This document shows, piece after piece, positions 54,003-64,000 of a stretch of 64,000 bases of DNA. The translations under genes and the position numbers were made by a program. The notes under the pieces were generated by a model that worked only from the letters and a program-made list of their open reading frames with translations, made no database searches and was not told the DNA's origin. Numbering within the stretch: position 1 is the first letter of the stretch; each line of letters opens with the position of its first letter. Source of the stretch: Pseudomonadota bacterium (GTDB lineage Bacteria; Pseudomonadota; Alphaproteobacteria; Caulobacterales; Caulobacteraceae); assembly GCA_018241995.1 (NCBI GenBank), contig JAFECT010000002.1, positions 62,001 through 126,000 of the forward strand. Reading direction: 5' to 3'.

Positions 54003-57000
54003 ATGGACGGCGCCGGCGCTCCGCAAACCCTGACTATCGATACCTTGAAGAAGGCCTTCGCCCAGGCGCTGGGACGGCCCGGGGCGACGGAGCTGGACCG
54101 GCTCGAACATTCCTTCCTCGAACAGGCTCTGGCGGACTACGTCGCCGACGAAACCCCGGAACTGAGCCCCGAGGACTTCGCCGCGGTCCTGGCCGACTTC
54201 TGGAAATACGGCGAGGTGCGCGAAGGCGGGACCGGCGCCCTGATCCGTGTGCATCGCGGCGAGGGCGCGGGCGGCAGGCCCCTGAACTACGACCTTTTGG
54301 AGATCGTGCAGGACGACGCGCCCTTCCTGGTCGACAGCGTCATGGGCGAGCTGGGCGAGCAGGGCGTCTCGGTGCGCGCCATGTTCCACCCGGTGCTGAC
54401 CCTGGAGCGCTTTGGCCAAGGCCTGCGCCGGCCGCAGGGCTCCAGCCACCGCGAGTCCACCATCCTGGTCGTGCTCGACGCCCTGACCGAGGACCAGCGC
54501 AACGCCGTAGCCGAGGGCGTGCGCCAGACCCTGGCCGACGTCCGCATGGCGGTGGACGACTTCAAGCCCATGGAACAGATGATGGCGCGCGCCATCGCCG
54601 ACCTGGAAAAGGGCGTGCCGGGCCGCGACGCCGCCGAGGTGGCGGAAGACATCGCCTTCCTGCGCTGGCTGCAGGCCGACCGCTTCGTGTTCCTGGGCGC
54701 GCGCAACTACGAGTTCCCGCGCACCACCGACGGCGCCTACGAGCCGGAAGAGCCCATGCCCCAGACCGAGCAGGCGCTGGGCGTGTTGCGCGACCCCAAC
54801 CGGCCGGTGCTGCGCCGCGCCCACGAACCGGCGGTGCTGACGGCCCAGATCCGCAAGCAGCTCGACCTCGGCGAGCCGGTGACGGTCGCCAAGTCGAACC
54901 TGAAGTCGCGCGTCCATCGCCGCGTGCACATGGACTATGTGGGCGTGCGCCGCTTCGGTCCGGACGGGAAGCCCGCGGGCGAAATCCGCTTCGTGGGCCT
55001 GTTCACCGCCGAGGCCTACGACCAGACCGCATCGGATGTGCCGCTGATCCGCAAGAAGGTGGCGGGCGTGCTACGCCGCGCGGCCTATGCGCCGGGCAGC
55101 CACAACGAGAAGCGCCTGAAGAACATCGTCGAGAACTATCCGCGCGACGAGCTCTTCCAGATCACCGAAGACGACCTGCTACGCATCTCCACCGGCATCC
55201 TGCACCTGTTCGACCGGCCGCGCGTCAAGCTGTTCATCCGCAAGGACCCGTTCGACCGCTTCGTCTCGGTGCTGCTCTACGTGCCGCGCGAGCGCTACGA
55301 TTCCGGCGTGCGCGAGCGGGCCGGCCAGATCATGGCCAAGGCCTATTCGGGCCGCATCTCGGCCTACTATCCGCAGCTGTCGAACACGCCGCTGACGCGG
55401 GTGCACTACATCATCGCCGTCACGCCGGGCGAGCACGCCGACCCCGATCCGATCGAACTGGAGCGCCAAGTCGCCGAGACAGCGCGCAGCTGGCCCGACC
55501 TGTTCGTCGACGCCGCCCGTATCGCCGGGGTGAACGAGGCCGAGCGCACCGTGCTGGGCCAGAAGTGGGCGCCGGCCTTCCCGATCGCCTATCGCGAACG
55601 CTATCCGATCTCCGAGGCCCTGACCGATCTGGCCCAGTTCTCGCGCCTGGGCGAGGGCCGCATCTGGGTGCGCGCCTTCCGCACCACCGAGGACACCAAC
55701 CTCCAGTTCCGCTTCAAGCTCTACCGCCGGGGCCATCCGGTGGCCCTGGCCGACGTGCTGCCGATCCTGGACCACATGGGTCTGAAGGGGCTGGAAGAAT
55801 ACGCTTACGCCGTCCGCCCCGAGGGTGAGGAGCCGGTGTGGATCCACGAATTCCTGCTGGAAGACCCGCGCGGCGCCCAGCTGGTGTTCAAGGACGTGAA
55901 GGACCCGTTCGAGGAGGCCTTCGTCGCCGCCTGGACCGGCCGCACCGAGAGCGACGGCTTCAACCGCCTGGTGATGGAGCTCGGCATCCACTGGCGCGAG
56001 GCCGCCCTGGTGCGCGCCTTCGCCCGCTACCGCGCCCAGTCGGGCCTGGACCCCAGCCAGGCGGTGCAGGAAGCGGCCGTGCGCGACCATCCCGAGGTCA
56101 CGCGCCTGCTGCTGGCCTTCTTCCACGCCAAGTTCGATCCGCGCACTGCCGATACGGCCGAGGCCCGGGTCAAGCGCGCCGAGGACCTGTTCAAGCAGAT
56201 CCAGGACGCCCTGCAATCGGTCACCAGCCTGGACGACGACCGGGTGCTGCGCCGCCTGGCACTGCTGATCCAGGCGATGAAGCGCACCAACTACTATCAG
56301 GCCGGCGCCGACGGTCAGCCCAAACCCTATATCTCCTTCAAGGTGGCCAGCCGCGAGATCGCGGACCTGCCCCTGCCCAAGCCCTATCGCGAGATCTTCG
56401 TCTGGGCGCCCTATGTCGAGGGCGTGCACCTGCGCTTTGGCCCGGTCGCGCGCGGCGGCCTGCGCTGGTCGGACCGGCGCGATGACTTCCGCACCGAGGT
56501 GCTGGGCCTGGTAAAGGCGCAGCAGGTCAAGAACGCGGTGATCGTGCCGGTGGGCTCCAAGGGCGGCTTCTATCCCAAGGCCCTGCCCCGAGGCGGCACG
56601 CCCGACGAGGTCCGCGCCGAGGGCGTGCGCGCCTACAAGACCTTCCTGGCGGGCCTGCTCGACATCACCGACAACCTGGACGCCGATGGCAAGGTGGTGC
56701 GCCCGCCCATGGTCGTCGCCTGGGACCAGGAAGACCCCTACCTCGTCGTCGCCGCCGACAAGGGCACGGCGACCTTCTCCGACATCGCCAACGGCGTCTC
56801 CGCAGACTACGGCTTCTGGCTGGGTGATGCGTTCGCCTCAGGCGGCTCGCAGGGCTACGACCACAAGGCCATGGGCATCACCGCCCGCGGCGCCTGGGAA
56901 GCGGTGAAGCGCCACTTCCGCGAGATGGGCAAGGACATCCAGACCGAACCCTTCACCTGCGTCGGTGTCGGCGACATGTCTGGCGACGTCTTCGGCAACG

Positions 57001-58871
57001 GCATGCTGCTGTCGAAGGCCACCAAGCTGGTCGCCGCCTTCGACCACCGCGACATCTTCCTCGACCCCAATCCGGACCCTGAAACCAGCTGGAATGAGCG
57101 AGCGCGCATGTTCGCCCTGCCGCGCTCCTCCTGGCAAGACTACGACAGGAGCCGGATCTCCCCGGGCGGCGGCGTCTATTCGCGCTCGCTGAAGACGATC
57201 CCCATCTCGCCGGAGGTCAAGGCGGCGCTGGGCGTCGACGCCGACGAGATGGCGCCGACAGACCTGATGCGGGCGATCCTGAAGTCCAAGTGCGAACTGC
57301 TCTACTTCGGCGGCATCGGCACCTATCTGAAGGCCCGTTTCGAGACCGACCTGCAGGTCGGCGACAAGGCCAACGACGCGGTGCGCATCAACGCCGACGA
57401 ACTGCGCTGCCTGGTTGTCGGCGAGGGCGCGAACCTGGGCGCCACCCAGGCCGGCCGGATCGCCTTCGCGCGGCTGGGCGGACGCATCAACACCGACGCC
57501 ATCGACAACTCGGCCGGCGTCGACACCTCGGACCACGAGGTCAACATTAAGATCCTGACCGGCGCCTTGGAGCGTCAGAGCAAGATGGACCGGGAGGGCC
57601 GCAACGCGCTCCTGGCCTCGATGACCGAGGAGGTCGGCCACCACGTGCTCGAGCACAACTACGACCAGACCCTGTGCCTGACGCTGCAGCAGGCGACGGC
57701 GCCCTACGACCTGGACGCCCAGGCGCGGTTCATGGCGTGGCTGGAGCATCACGGTAAGCTCGACCGCCAGGTGGAAGGCCTGCCCTCGCCCGCGGCCATC
57801 GGCGACCTCGCCGCCCAGGGCCTGGGCCTGACCCGCCCGGAGCTGGCGGTGATCACCGCCTACGCCAAGATCGACCTGTCGGAGGACATCGTCGCCTCCC
57901 AGGCGCCCGAGGACGCCTTCTTCGAGCGGACGCTCGTGACCTATTTCCCCGAGCCGATGCGTCAGTTCGAGGACGAGATGCGTCGCCACCGGCTGCGCCG
58001 CGAGATCATCGCCACGGTCCTGGCCAACGAGATCGTCAACATGACCGGCGCCACCTTCCCGGTGCGCCTGCGGGCTTCCGCGGAGTGCGACACCACCGCC
58101 CTGGTCATCGCCTTCGAGGCCGCGCGCCAGGTGTTCCGCCTGAACGAGGCCTGGGCTGCGGTCTCGGCGCTGGACCTGAAGATTCCGTCGGAGGCCCAGA
58201 TCGCGCTCTATCGCGAAATCTCGGTGGTGCTGCGCCGCCAGACCTTCTGGCTGGCCCGCCGCGCGGCGCGGGGTTCGACCTCGGTCCAGGCCCTGATCGA
58301 GGCCTATCGCCCGGCCGCCGACGCCCTGCGCAGCGAAGGCCCCGGAGGCCTCTCGGACTTCGAACAGGCGCAGGTGCGGCGTCGCGCCGAGGCCTTCGCC
58401 GCCGCCGGCGCGCCGCAGGACCTGGCGATGGCCGTCGCCGCCCTCAGGCCCCTGACCGCCACCACCGACATCTCGGACCTGGCGCGCAAGGTGAACTGGC
58501 CGGTGGAATCGGCCGCGCGCCTGTACCACCAGGTCGGCGCCGCCTTCGACTTCGACCGCCTGAGGGGCGCGGCCGGATCGCTCAGTTCCAGCGACCACTA
58601 CGAGCGCATGGCCGTGCGCCGCCTGATCGCCGACTTCCTGACCGAGCAGGCGGCCCTGACCCAGGCCATCGCGCGCGCTTCGGCCCCCAGCGCCGGCGCC
58701 AGCGTCCAGGCCGCACAGGCCGCGATCCGCGGCTTCATCGGCGAGCGCGCGCAGGCGGTCGAGGCGGTGCGGCGCACGGTTGACGAGATCGAATCCGCCG
58801 GCGCCGGCTGGAGCTTCGCCAAGCTGACCATCGCCAATGCGGCGCTCAGGGAGTTCGCGGCCTCGGCCTAG
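54003..58871 (+). CDS. gdhZ: NAD-dependent glutamate dehydrogenase, 180-kDa class
   Basis: This giant enzyme converts glutamate to 2-oxoglutarate and ammonia with NAD+. In Caulobacter the homologue GdhZ also helps dismantle the FtsZ ring. The 1622-residue product has a long regulatory N-terminal half with ACT-like parts (LVDSVMGELGEQGVSVRAMFHPVL), the catalytic core with RGGLRWSDRRDDFRTEV near residue 817 and KGGFYPK, the NAD loop GVGDMSGDVFGNGML near 986, and a helical C-terminal domain. ATG 54003 is chosen; the frame opens 19 codons earlier. Large antisense frames here are shadows. Confidence 0.95.
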   Translation: MDGAGAPQTLTIDTLKKAFAQALGRPGATELDRLEHSFLEQALADYVADETPELSPEDFAAVLADFWKYGEVREGGTGALIRVHRGEGAGGRPLNYDLLEIVQDDAPFLVDSVMGELGEQGVSVRAMFHPVLTLERFGQGLRRPQGSSHRESTILVVLDALTEDQRNAVAEGVRQTLADVRMAVDDFKPMEQMMARAIADLEKGVPGRDAAEVAEDIAFLRWLQADRFVFLGARNYEFPRTTDGAYEPEEPMPQTEQALGVLRDPNRPVLRRAHEPAVLTAQIRKQLDLGEPVTVAKSNLKSRVHRRVHMDYVGVRRFGPDGKPAGEIRFVGLFTAEAYDQTASDVPLIRKKVAGVLRRAAYAPGSHNEKRLKNIVENYPRDELFQITEDDLLRISTGILHLFDRPRVKLFIRKDPFDRFVSVLLYVPRERYDSGVRERAGQIMAKAYSGRISAYYPQLSNTPLTRVHYIIAVTPGEHADPDPIELERQVAETARSWPDLFVDAARIAGVNEAERTVLGQKWAPAFPIAYRERYPISEALTDLAQFSRLGEGRIWVRAFRTTEDTNLQFRFKLYRRGHPVALADVLPILDHMGLKGLEEYAYAVRPEGEEPVWIHEFLLEDPRGAQLVFKDVKDPFEEAFVAAWTGRTESDGFNRLVMELGIHWREAALVRAFARYRAQSGLDPSQAVQEAAVRDHPEVTRLLLAFFHAKFDPRTADTAEARVKRAEDLFKQIQDALQSVTSLDDDRVLRRLALLIQAMKRTNYYQAGADGQPKPYISFKVASREIADLPLPKPYREIFVWAPYVEGVHLRFGPVARGGLRWSDRRDDFRTEVLGLVKAQQVKNAVIVPVGSKGGFYPKALPRGGTPDEVRAEGVRAYKTFLAGLLDITDNLDADGKVVRPPMVVAWDQEDPYLVVAADKGTATFSDIANGVSADYGFWLGDAFASGGSQGYDHKAMGITARGAWEAVKRHFREMGKDIQTEPFTCVGVGDMSGDVFGNGMLLSKATKLVAAFDHRDIFLDPNPDPETSWNERARMFALPRSSWQDYDRSRISPGGGVYSRSLKTIPISPEVKAALGVDADEMAPTDLMRAILKSKCELLYFGGIGTYLKARFETDLQVGDKANDAVRINADELRCLVVGEGANLGATQAGRIAFARLGGRINTDAIDNSAGVDTSDHEVNIKILTGALERQSKMDREGRNALLASMTEEVGHHVLEHNYDQTLCLTLQQATAPYDLDAQARFMAWLEHHGKLDRQVEGLPSPAAIGDLAAQGLGLTRPELAVITAYAKIDLSEDIVASQAPEDAFFERTLVTYFPEPMRQFEDEMRRHRLRREIIATVLANEIVNMTGATFPVRLRASAECDTTALVIAFEAARQVFRLNEAWAAVSALDLKIPSEAQIALYREISVVLRRQTFWLARRAARGSTSVQALIEAYRPAADALRSEGPGGLSDFEQAQVRRRAEAFAAAGAPQDLAMAVAALRPLTATTDISDLARKVNWPVESAARLYHQVGAAFDFDRLRGAAGSLSSSDHYERMAVRRLIADFLTEQAALTQAIARASAPSAGASVQAAQAAIRGFIGERAQAVEAVRRTVDEIESAGAGWSFAKLTIANAALREFAASA

Positions 58872-58892
58872 GCCCGGCCGCCTCGCCCGCCC

Positions 58893-59390
58893 ATGGCCAA
58901 ACCCCCGACCCCCGAGGCGCCCGGCGCGACGCGCAAGTTCCTGGTGATCGTGGACGACAGCCCCGAGTTCCAGGCGGCCCTGCGCTACGCCTGCCGCCGC
59001 GCGCGGTCGACCGGCGGCCGCGTGGCCATGCTCAGGGTGCTGGAGCCGCAGGCCTTCGAGCATTGGGCCAAGGTGCGCGACGACCTGGAGCGGGAACTGC
59101 GCAGGGATGCCGAGGCCCTGCTGCAGAAGCTGGGCGTGGAAGCCGCCGAAATGTCGGGCTCGGCCCCGGAATTCCTGATCGAGACCGGCGACACCAAGGG
59201 CGCGATCAAGGCGGTGCTGGCCGCCGACCCCGGCATCAAGATCCTGGTGCTGGCCGCCGCCGCCGGCAGCCGTGGCCCGGGGCCATTGGTGGCCTCCATC
59301 GCCAAGGATGGCGTGGGCTTCGGCCGCAAGCTGCCGGTGACGGTCGTCCCCGGCGACCTGACGGCGGAAGAGATCGAGGACTTGGCTTAA
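58893..59390 (+). CDS. universal stress protein (UspA) family
   Basis: The 165-residue protein has the Usp fold: FLVIVDDSPEFQAALRYACRRARSTGG at the N-terminus (pieces VIVDDSPEFQAALRYA) and a C-terminal ILVLAAAAGSRGPGPLV. The ATP-binding G-x2-G-x9-G(S/T) motif is only partly matched, so ATP binding is uncertain. It is 21 bases after gdhZ and probably cotranscribed, linking it to the same metabolic condition. Confidence 0.87.
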   Translation: MAKPPTPEAPGATRKFLVIVDDSPEFQAALRYACRRARSTGGRVAMLRVLEPQAFEHWAKVRDDLERELRRDAEALLQKLGVEAAEMSGSAPEFLIETGDTKGAIKAVLAADPGIKILVLAAAAGSRGPGPLVASIAKDGVGFGRKLPVTVVPGDLTAEEIEDLA

Positions 59391-59468
59391 GGCCGCACGC
59401 GGCCCTGCGGCCTTGTGCGCACGCGGCCGCGGGTCCATCTCTGCCGCGCCACACCGAAAGCCTGCGTC

Positions 59469-60038
59469 ATGTTCATCCAGACCGAAGCGACCCCCAATCC
59501 CAACACCCTGAAGTTCATGCCCGGCCGCGTCCTGGCCGAGACCGGGTCGCATGACTTCCGCTCGACCGAGGAGGCGGCTTCATCGCCCCTGGCCAAGCGG
59601 CTGTTCGAGCTGGAGGGTGTGTCCGGTGTGTTCTTCGGCCACGACTTCCTGACCGTCACCCGCGCCGAAGACGGCCTGGACTGGCCGCAGCTCAAGGCCC
59701 CGATCCTGGCGGCGGTGATGGATCATTTCACCTCCGGCGAGCCGCTGTTTGAAGGCGAAAGCGCCCAGGGCCACGGCGACACCGAATACGAGGGCGAGAC
59801 CGCCCAGATCGTGGCCGAGATCAAGGACCTGCTGGACAGCCGTATCCGCCCCGCCGTGGCCCAGGACGGCGGCGACATCCTGTTCGACCGCTTCGAGGCG
59901 GACACCGGCATCGTCTATCTGCACATGCGCGGCGCGTGCTCGGGCTGCCCCTCGTCTTCGGCCACACTGAAGTCGGGCGTCGAGAACATGCTTCGCCACT
60001 ATGTGCCGGAAGTGACGCGGGTCGAGCAGAGCCTCTAG
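59469..60038 (+). CDS. NifU-like iron-sulfur carrier (Nfu type)
   Basis: The 189-residue protein has the N-terminal Nfu domain (FIQTEATPNPNTLKFMPGR) and the C-terminal NifU domain with the cluster-binding CSGCPSSSATLKSGVENML near residue 158. It carries [4Fe-4S] clusters to targets. Downstream are miaB, an Fe-S enzyme, and fur, the iron regulator, so the neighbourhood fits iron-sulfur supply. ATG 59469 puts MFIQTEATPNPN at the start as in homologues. Confidence 0.95.
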   Translation: MFIQTEATPNPNTLKFMPGRVLAETGSHDFRSTEEAASSPLAKRLFELEGVSGVFFGHDFLTVTRAEDGLDWPQLKAPILAAVMDHFTSGEPLFEGESAQGHGDTEYEGETAQIVAEIKDLLDSRIRPAVAQDGGDILFDRFEADTGIVYLHMRGACSGCPSSSATLKSGVENMLRHYVPEVTRVEQSL

Positions 60039-60044
60039 CGCTTC

Positions 60045-60686
60045 GTGATCCTGCTGGCCCTCGATACGGCGCTGGACGCCTGCACCGCCTGCTTGCTGGA
60101 CGGGGATAGGGTGCTGGCCGCCGGCTCCGAGCCCATGCCGCGCGGGCACCAGGAGCGCCTGGCGGTTCTGGTCGATGAGCTGATGGCCGAGGCCGGCGTG
60201 GCCTTTTCCGCGCTGGACCGCATCGGCGTCACCGTCGGGCCGGGCTCATTCACGGGTCTGCGGGTCGGCATGGCCTTCGCCAAGGGCCTTGGCTTTGCCC
60301 TGGGCAAGCCGGTCGCGGGGATCGGGACGCTGGAGGCCCTGGCCGCGAGCCATAGCTCCCAGGACCTGAAGGCCGCCGTGATCGATGCGCGGCGCGAGCA
60401 GGTCTATGTGCAGGCGTTCCGAGGGGGCGCCGCGGCGAGCCAACCGGAGGCGCTGGGCGTGGCCGACGCCGCCGAGCTGTTGATCAAACTCGATCCATCC
60501 GGCCCCTCCCTGCTGATCGGCTCGGGCGGATCGTTGCTGGCTGAGGCCTTCCCCAAGGCGGTGCTGGACGGACGCTCCGGCGCCGATCCCGTGGCCCTGG
60601 CGCGACTGGTGGCGGCGGCGGTCGAACCCTCGGGGCCGCCGGAGCCTCTTTACCTGCGCGCGCCCGACGCCAAACTGCCCGTGTGA
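60045..60686 (+). CDS. tsaB: tRNA t6A threonylcarbamoyl transferase subunit TsaB
   Basis: TsaB scaffolds TsaD in making the t6A37 tRNA modification. The 213-residue product has ILLALDTALDACTACLLD at the start, the family GVTVGPGSFTGLRVGMAFAKGL near residue 65 (pieces GPGSFTGLRVG) and the C-terminal LYLRAPDAKLP. The start is GTG 60045, six bases after the NifU-like gene. rimI overlaps by four bases (GTGA). Confidence 0.95.
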   Translation: MILLALDTALDACTACLLDGDRVLAAGSEPMPRGHQERLAVLVDELMAEAGVAFSALDRIGVTVGPGSFTGLRVGMAFAKGLGFALGKPVAGIGTLEALAASHSSQDLKAAVIDARREQVYVQAFRGGAAASQPEALGVADAAELLIKLDPSGPSLLIGSGGSLLAEAFPKAVLDGRSGADPVALARLVAAAVEPSGPPEPLYLRAPDAKLPV

Positions 60687-61135
60687 CGGCGACCCTCAGA
60701 CCCGCCCTGGCCGAAGACGCCCCCGCGCTGGCGGCCTTGCATGCCTCAAGCTTCGGCGAGCCCTGGTCGGCGGCCGAGATCGCCGAGCTGTTGGCCGGTC
60801 CCGGCGGTTTTGGGTGGGTCGCCGAGGAGGCCGCGCCGGAAGGCTTCATCCTGGCGCGCGCCATCGCCGGCGAGGCCGAAATCCTGACGGTGGCGGTGTC
60901 GCCGGCGCTGCGCCGCCAGGGCCTGGGCGCAAGGCTGGTGGATGCGGCGGCCAAGGCCGCGGTCGAGGCCGGCGCCGACGCCCTGTTCCTGGAGGTCGCC
61001 GTCGACAACACGGCGGGCTTGGCCCTCTACGACCGGTGCGGTTTCGCGCGCGCCGGCTTCCGGCCCGGCTACTATCGCCGCGCCTCCGGGCCGCCAATCG
61101 ACGCCTTCGTGCTTCGGCGTGACTTAACAGCCTGA
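60683..61135 (+). CDS. rimI: RimI-type N-alpha-acetyltransferase
   Basis: The 150-residue GNAT protein has the acetyl-CoA motif VSPALRRQGLGARLVDAAA near residue 72, the EVAVDNTAGLALYDRCGF motif near 105 and a C-terminal beta strand. RimI acetylates ribosomal protein S18 and others. It starts at GTG 60683, overlapping tsaB; the tsaB-rimI pairing is common. Confidence 0.93.
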   Translation: MTATLRPALAEDAPALAALHASSFGEPWSAAEIAELLAGPGGFGWVAEEAAPEGFILARAIAGEAEILTVAVSPALRRQGLGARLVDAAAKAAVEAGADALFLEVAVDNTAGLALYDRCGFARAGFRPGYYRRASGPPIDAFVLRRDLTA

Positions 61136-61159
61136 GCGCGTCCGCCTATCTTGTCGGCC

Positions 61160-61570
61160 ATGGACCGGATCGAGAAACTCTGCGCCGACCGCGGCATGCG
61201 CATGACCGAGCAGCGCCGCGTGGTCGCGCGTGTGCTGGCCTCGTCGCAGGACCATCCGGACGTGGAGGAGCTGCACCGTCGCGCCCACGCCATCGATCCG
61301 CACATCTCGATCGCCACGGTCTATCGCACCATGCGCCTGTTCGAAGAGGCCGGGGTGGTCGAGCGTCACGACTTCGGCGACGGCCGCTCGCGCTACGAGG
61401 AACTGACCGACGACCACCACGACCACCTGATCGACACCAAGACCGGGCGGGTGATCGAGTTCTTCGACGAAGAGATCGAGAAGCTGAAGGAAGCCATCGC
61501 CCAGCGCCTCGGCTACCGCCTGATCGGCCATAAGCTCGAGCTCTACGGCGCCCCGATCGACGAGAACTAG
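61160..61570 (+). CDS. fur: ferric uptake regulator Fur
   Basis: Fur represses iron-uptake genes when Fe2+ is bound. The 136-residue product (ATG 61160, MDRIEKLCADRG) has an N-terminal winged helix (RMTEQRRVVARVLASSQDHPDVEEL) and the metal-binding C-terminal domain with the HHDHLIDTKTGRVIEF stretch near residue 88. The usual CxxC zinc cysteines are missing, as in alphaproteobacterial Fur and Mur. It is 24 bases after rimI. Confidence 0.93.
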   Translation: MDRIEKLCADRGMRMTEQRRVVARVLASSQDHPDVEELHRRAHAIDPHISIATVYRTMRLFEEAGVVERHDFGDGRSRYEELTDDHHDHLIDTKTGRVIEFFDEEIEKLKEAIAQRLGYRLIGHKLELYGAPIDEN

Positions 61571-61631
61571 GGCGCGCCCGCGACCCTTGGAAACTTGCGG
61601 AAATTCCGCGGCCTCCCCATAAACCCCAGCC

Positions 61632-63004
<1,373 letters not shown>

Positions 63005-63008
<4 letters not shown>

Positions 63009-63967
63009 GTCCGCGTTCCGAGGAGTTCCTGCCCCTGTCCGATGACGCGGTGCGCGCCCTTAGCGGGCCGAACAGCCGCTACATCGCGCTGTTGGAAGAC
63101 GCCTTCCACGTGCTCCTTGAGACGCCGGGCGGCGGCTTCGCCGTGCGCGGCGATGCGCGGGCGCGCGCCGGAGCCAAGCAGGCCATCCACACCCTGGTCG
63201 CGCGCGCGGAGTCCGGGGCCGAAATCACCGAGGCCGACGTGCGCGCGTCGGCGGCAGCAGCCCGCGCCGGAGACCAGGTTCCGCGCGGCTCGAACCTGCC
63301 GGTCGGCAAGCGCGGCCCGATCGCGCCCAAGACCGCGGCCCAGGCGCGTTATCTCGACCTGCTCGACAGCTGCGAGCTGGTGTTCGGCGTCGGGCCCGCC
63401 GGCACCGGCAAGACCTTCCTGGCCGCCGCCTACGGCGCGACCCTGTTGCTCAAGGGCGCGGTGGACCGGCTGGTGATCACCCGGCCGGCAGTCGAGGCCG
63501 GCGAGCGGCTCGGCTTCCTGCCCGGCGACCTGATGGAGAAGGTCGATCCCTATCTGATGCCGATCTGGGCGGCGCTGGACGACATCCTGGGCCCCGACGC
63601 GGTCCGCCGCCGCCGTGACAGGGGCGAGATCGAGGTCGCGCCCCTGGCCTTCATGCGCGGGCGCACCCTCAGCCACGCCTATGTGATCGTCGACGAGGCC
63701 CAGAACACCACCCGCCTGCAGATGAAGATGGTGCTGACCCGCCTCGGCGAGGGCGCGCGCATGGTGGTGACCGGCGACCCCAGCCAGGTCGACCTGCCCA
63801 ATCCGCGCGACTCCGGCCTGGGTCACGCGGTGCGCATCCTGCGCGGTGTGGAGGGCGTGGGTATCGCGCCGTTCGAGGCGGCGGATGTGGTGCGCCACAA
63901 GCTGGTGGAGCGGATCGTGCGCGCCTACGACGCCGACGCGCCCTCGCCGAAGCTGCGCGACGAATGA
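63005..63967 (+). CDS. phoH: PhoH family ATPase (YbeZ type)
   Basis: The 320-residue protein has the PhoH P-loop [18 protein letters not shown] near residue 128, [19 protein letters not shown] near 157, Walker [13 protein letters not shown] near 225 and [11 protein letters not shown] near 257, after an N-terminal domain of about 110 residues. YbeZ-type ATPases partner YbeY in rRNA maturation. It overlaps miaB and ybeY by four bases each. Confidence 0.93.
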
Positions 63968-64000
63968 GCGAACACGCCATCGAGATCGAGGTCGAGGAAG
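63964..64000 (+). CDS. ybeY: endoribonuclease YbeY, first codons only
   Basis: ATG at 63964 overlaps the phoH stop (ATGA) and begins [12 protein letters not shown] before the window ends. Twelve codons cannot identify a protein; the name rests on the miaB-phoH-ybeY order found in nearly all alphaproteobacteria. Confidence 0.6.
   Translation, partial: MSEHAIEIEVEE

Noticed and set aside
56838-59552. 904-codon minus-strand frame opposite gdhZ
   Set aside because: It spans the end of gdhZ, the whole Usp gene and a gap, has shadow composition and no motif.

Overview
The window is GC-rich DNA from an alphaproteobacterium, almost certainly Caulobacteraceae (Caulobacter or Phenylobacterium type). 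The reasons are the block mnmE-mnmG-rsmG-parA-parB near parS, hemE-hemH-hemJ, then an AT-rich gap before ppsR-maf-aroE-coaE-dnaQ, together with recognisable family-specific proteins: a CenR-like regulator, an NtrZ-like periplasmic protein, a CC0125/CC1285-type lipoprotein and a GdhZ-type giant glutamate dehydrogenase. Many genes start with GTG or TTG and several operons are joined by overlapping stop and start codons. The 441-base gap at 45969-46409 between hemE and ppsR has the layout of the Caulobacter chromosomal origin (Cori), so the window spans the replication origin and the centromere.

Layout. 1-22068 is mixed housekeeping and envelope genes: a heparinase-like fragment, rpe, rsmB, pyrF, a MarC protein, kup, argG, several secreted or lipoprotein unknowns, a prolyl-hydroxylase-like protein, Usg, a ProX-type editing protein, a CnoX-type chaperedoxin, a Lon-substrate-domain protein, Trm112 and a UbiH-family hydroxylase. 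22235-33942 holds ftsK, lolA, a candidate small RNA, xth, cenR, yggS, a ThiE-like protein, ntrZ, a DUF3576 lipoprotein and the leuS-lptE-holA operon. 34078-43179 is the segregation cluster (parB, parA, rsmG, mnmG, mnmE, two perfect 14-bp parS cores) plus rho. 43391-45968 is late haem synthesis. 45969-46409 is the probable origin. 46410-52481 is ppsR-maf-aroE-coaE-dnaQ, secB (opposite strand), a Tim44-like protein and mltA. From 52513 the order departs from the Caulobacter crescentus arrangement as I remember it (dnaA would follow): an AI-2E family exporter, a 383-base gap, gdhZ and a universal stress protein, then nifU-like, tsaB, rimI, fur, miaB, phoH and the first codons of ybeY.

The most unusual content is non-coding. 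The gap upstream of gdhZ contains three consecutive stem-loops, each with a C-rich loop of CCUCCC type, the last followed by a T-rich tract. This looks like an intrinsically terminated small RNA presenting repeated anti-Shine-Dalgarno loops. A second locus between lolA and xth has the same logic and shares the 8-mer GATCCTCC. I could not match either to a described RNA by name. Other non-coding signals are a terminator-like hairpin in the mnmG-rsmG-parA-parB leader, mutually exclusive hairpins before leuS, an inverted and direct repeat in the rho leader, and two copies of an intergenic palindrome.

I saw no tRNA, rRNA, CRISPR array, transposase or prophage gene. All gene calls rest on reading translations and motifs; no database search was run.
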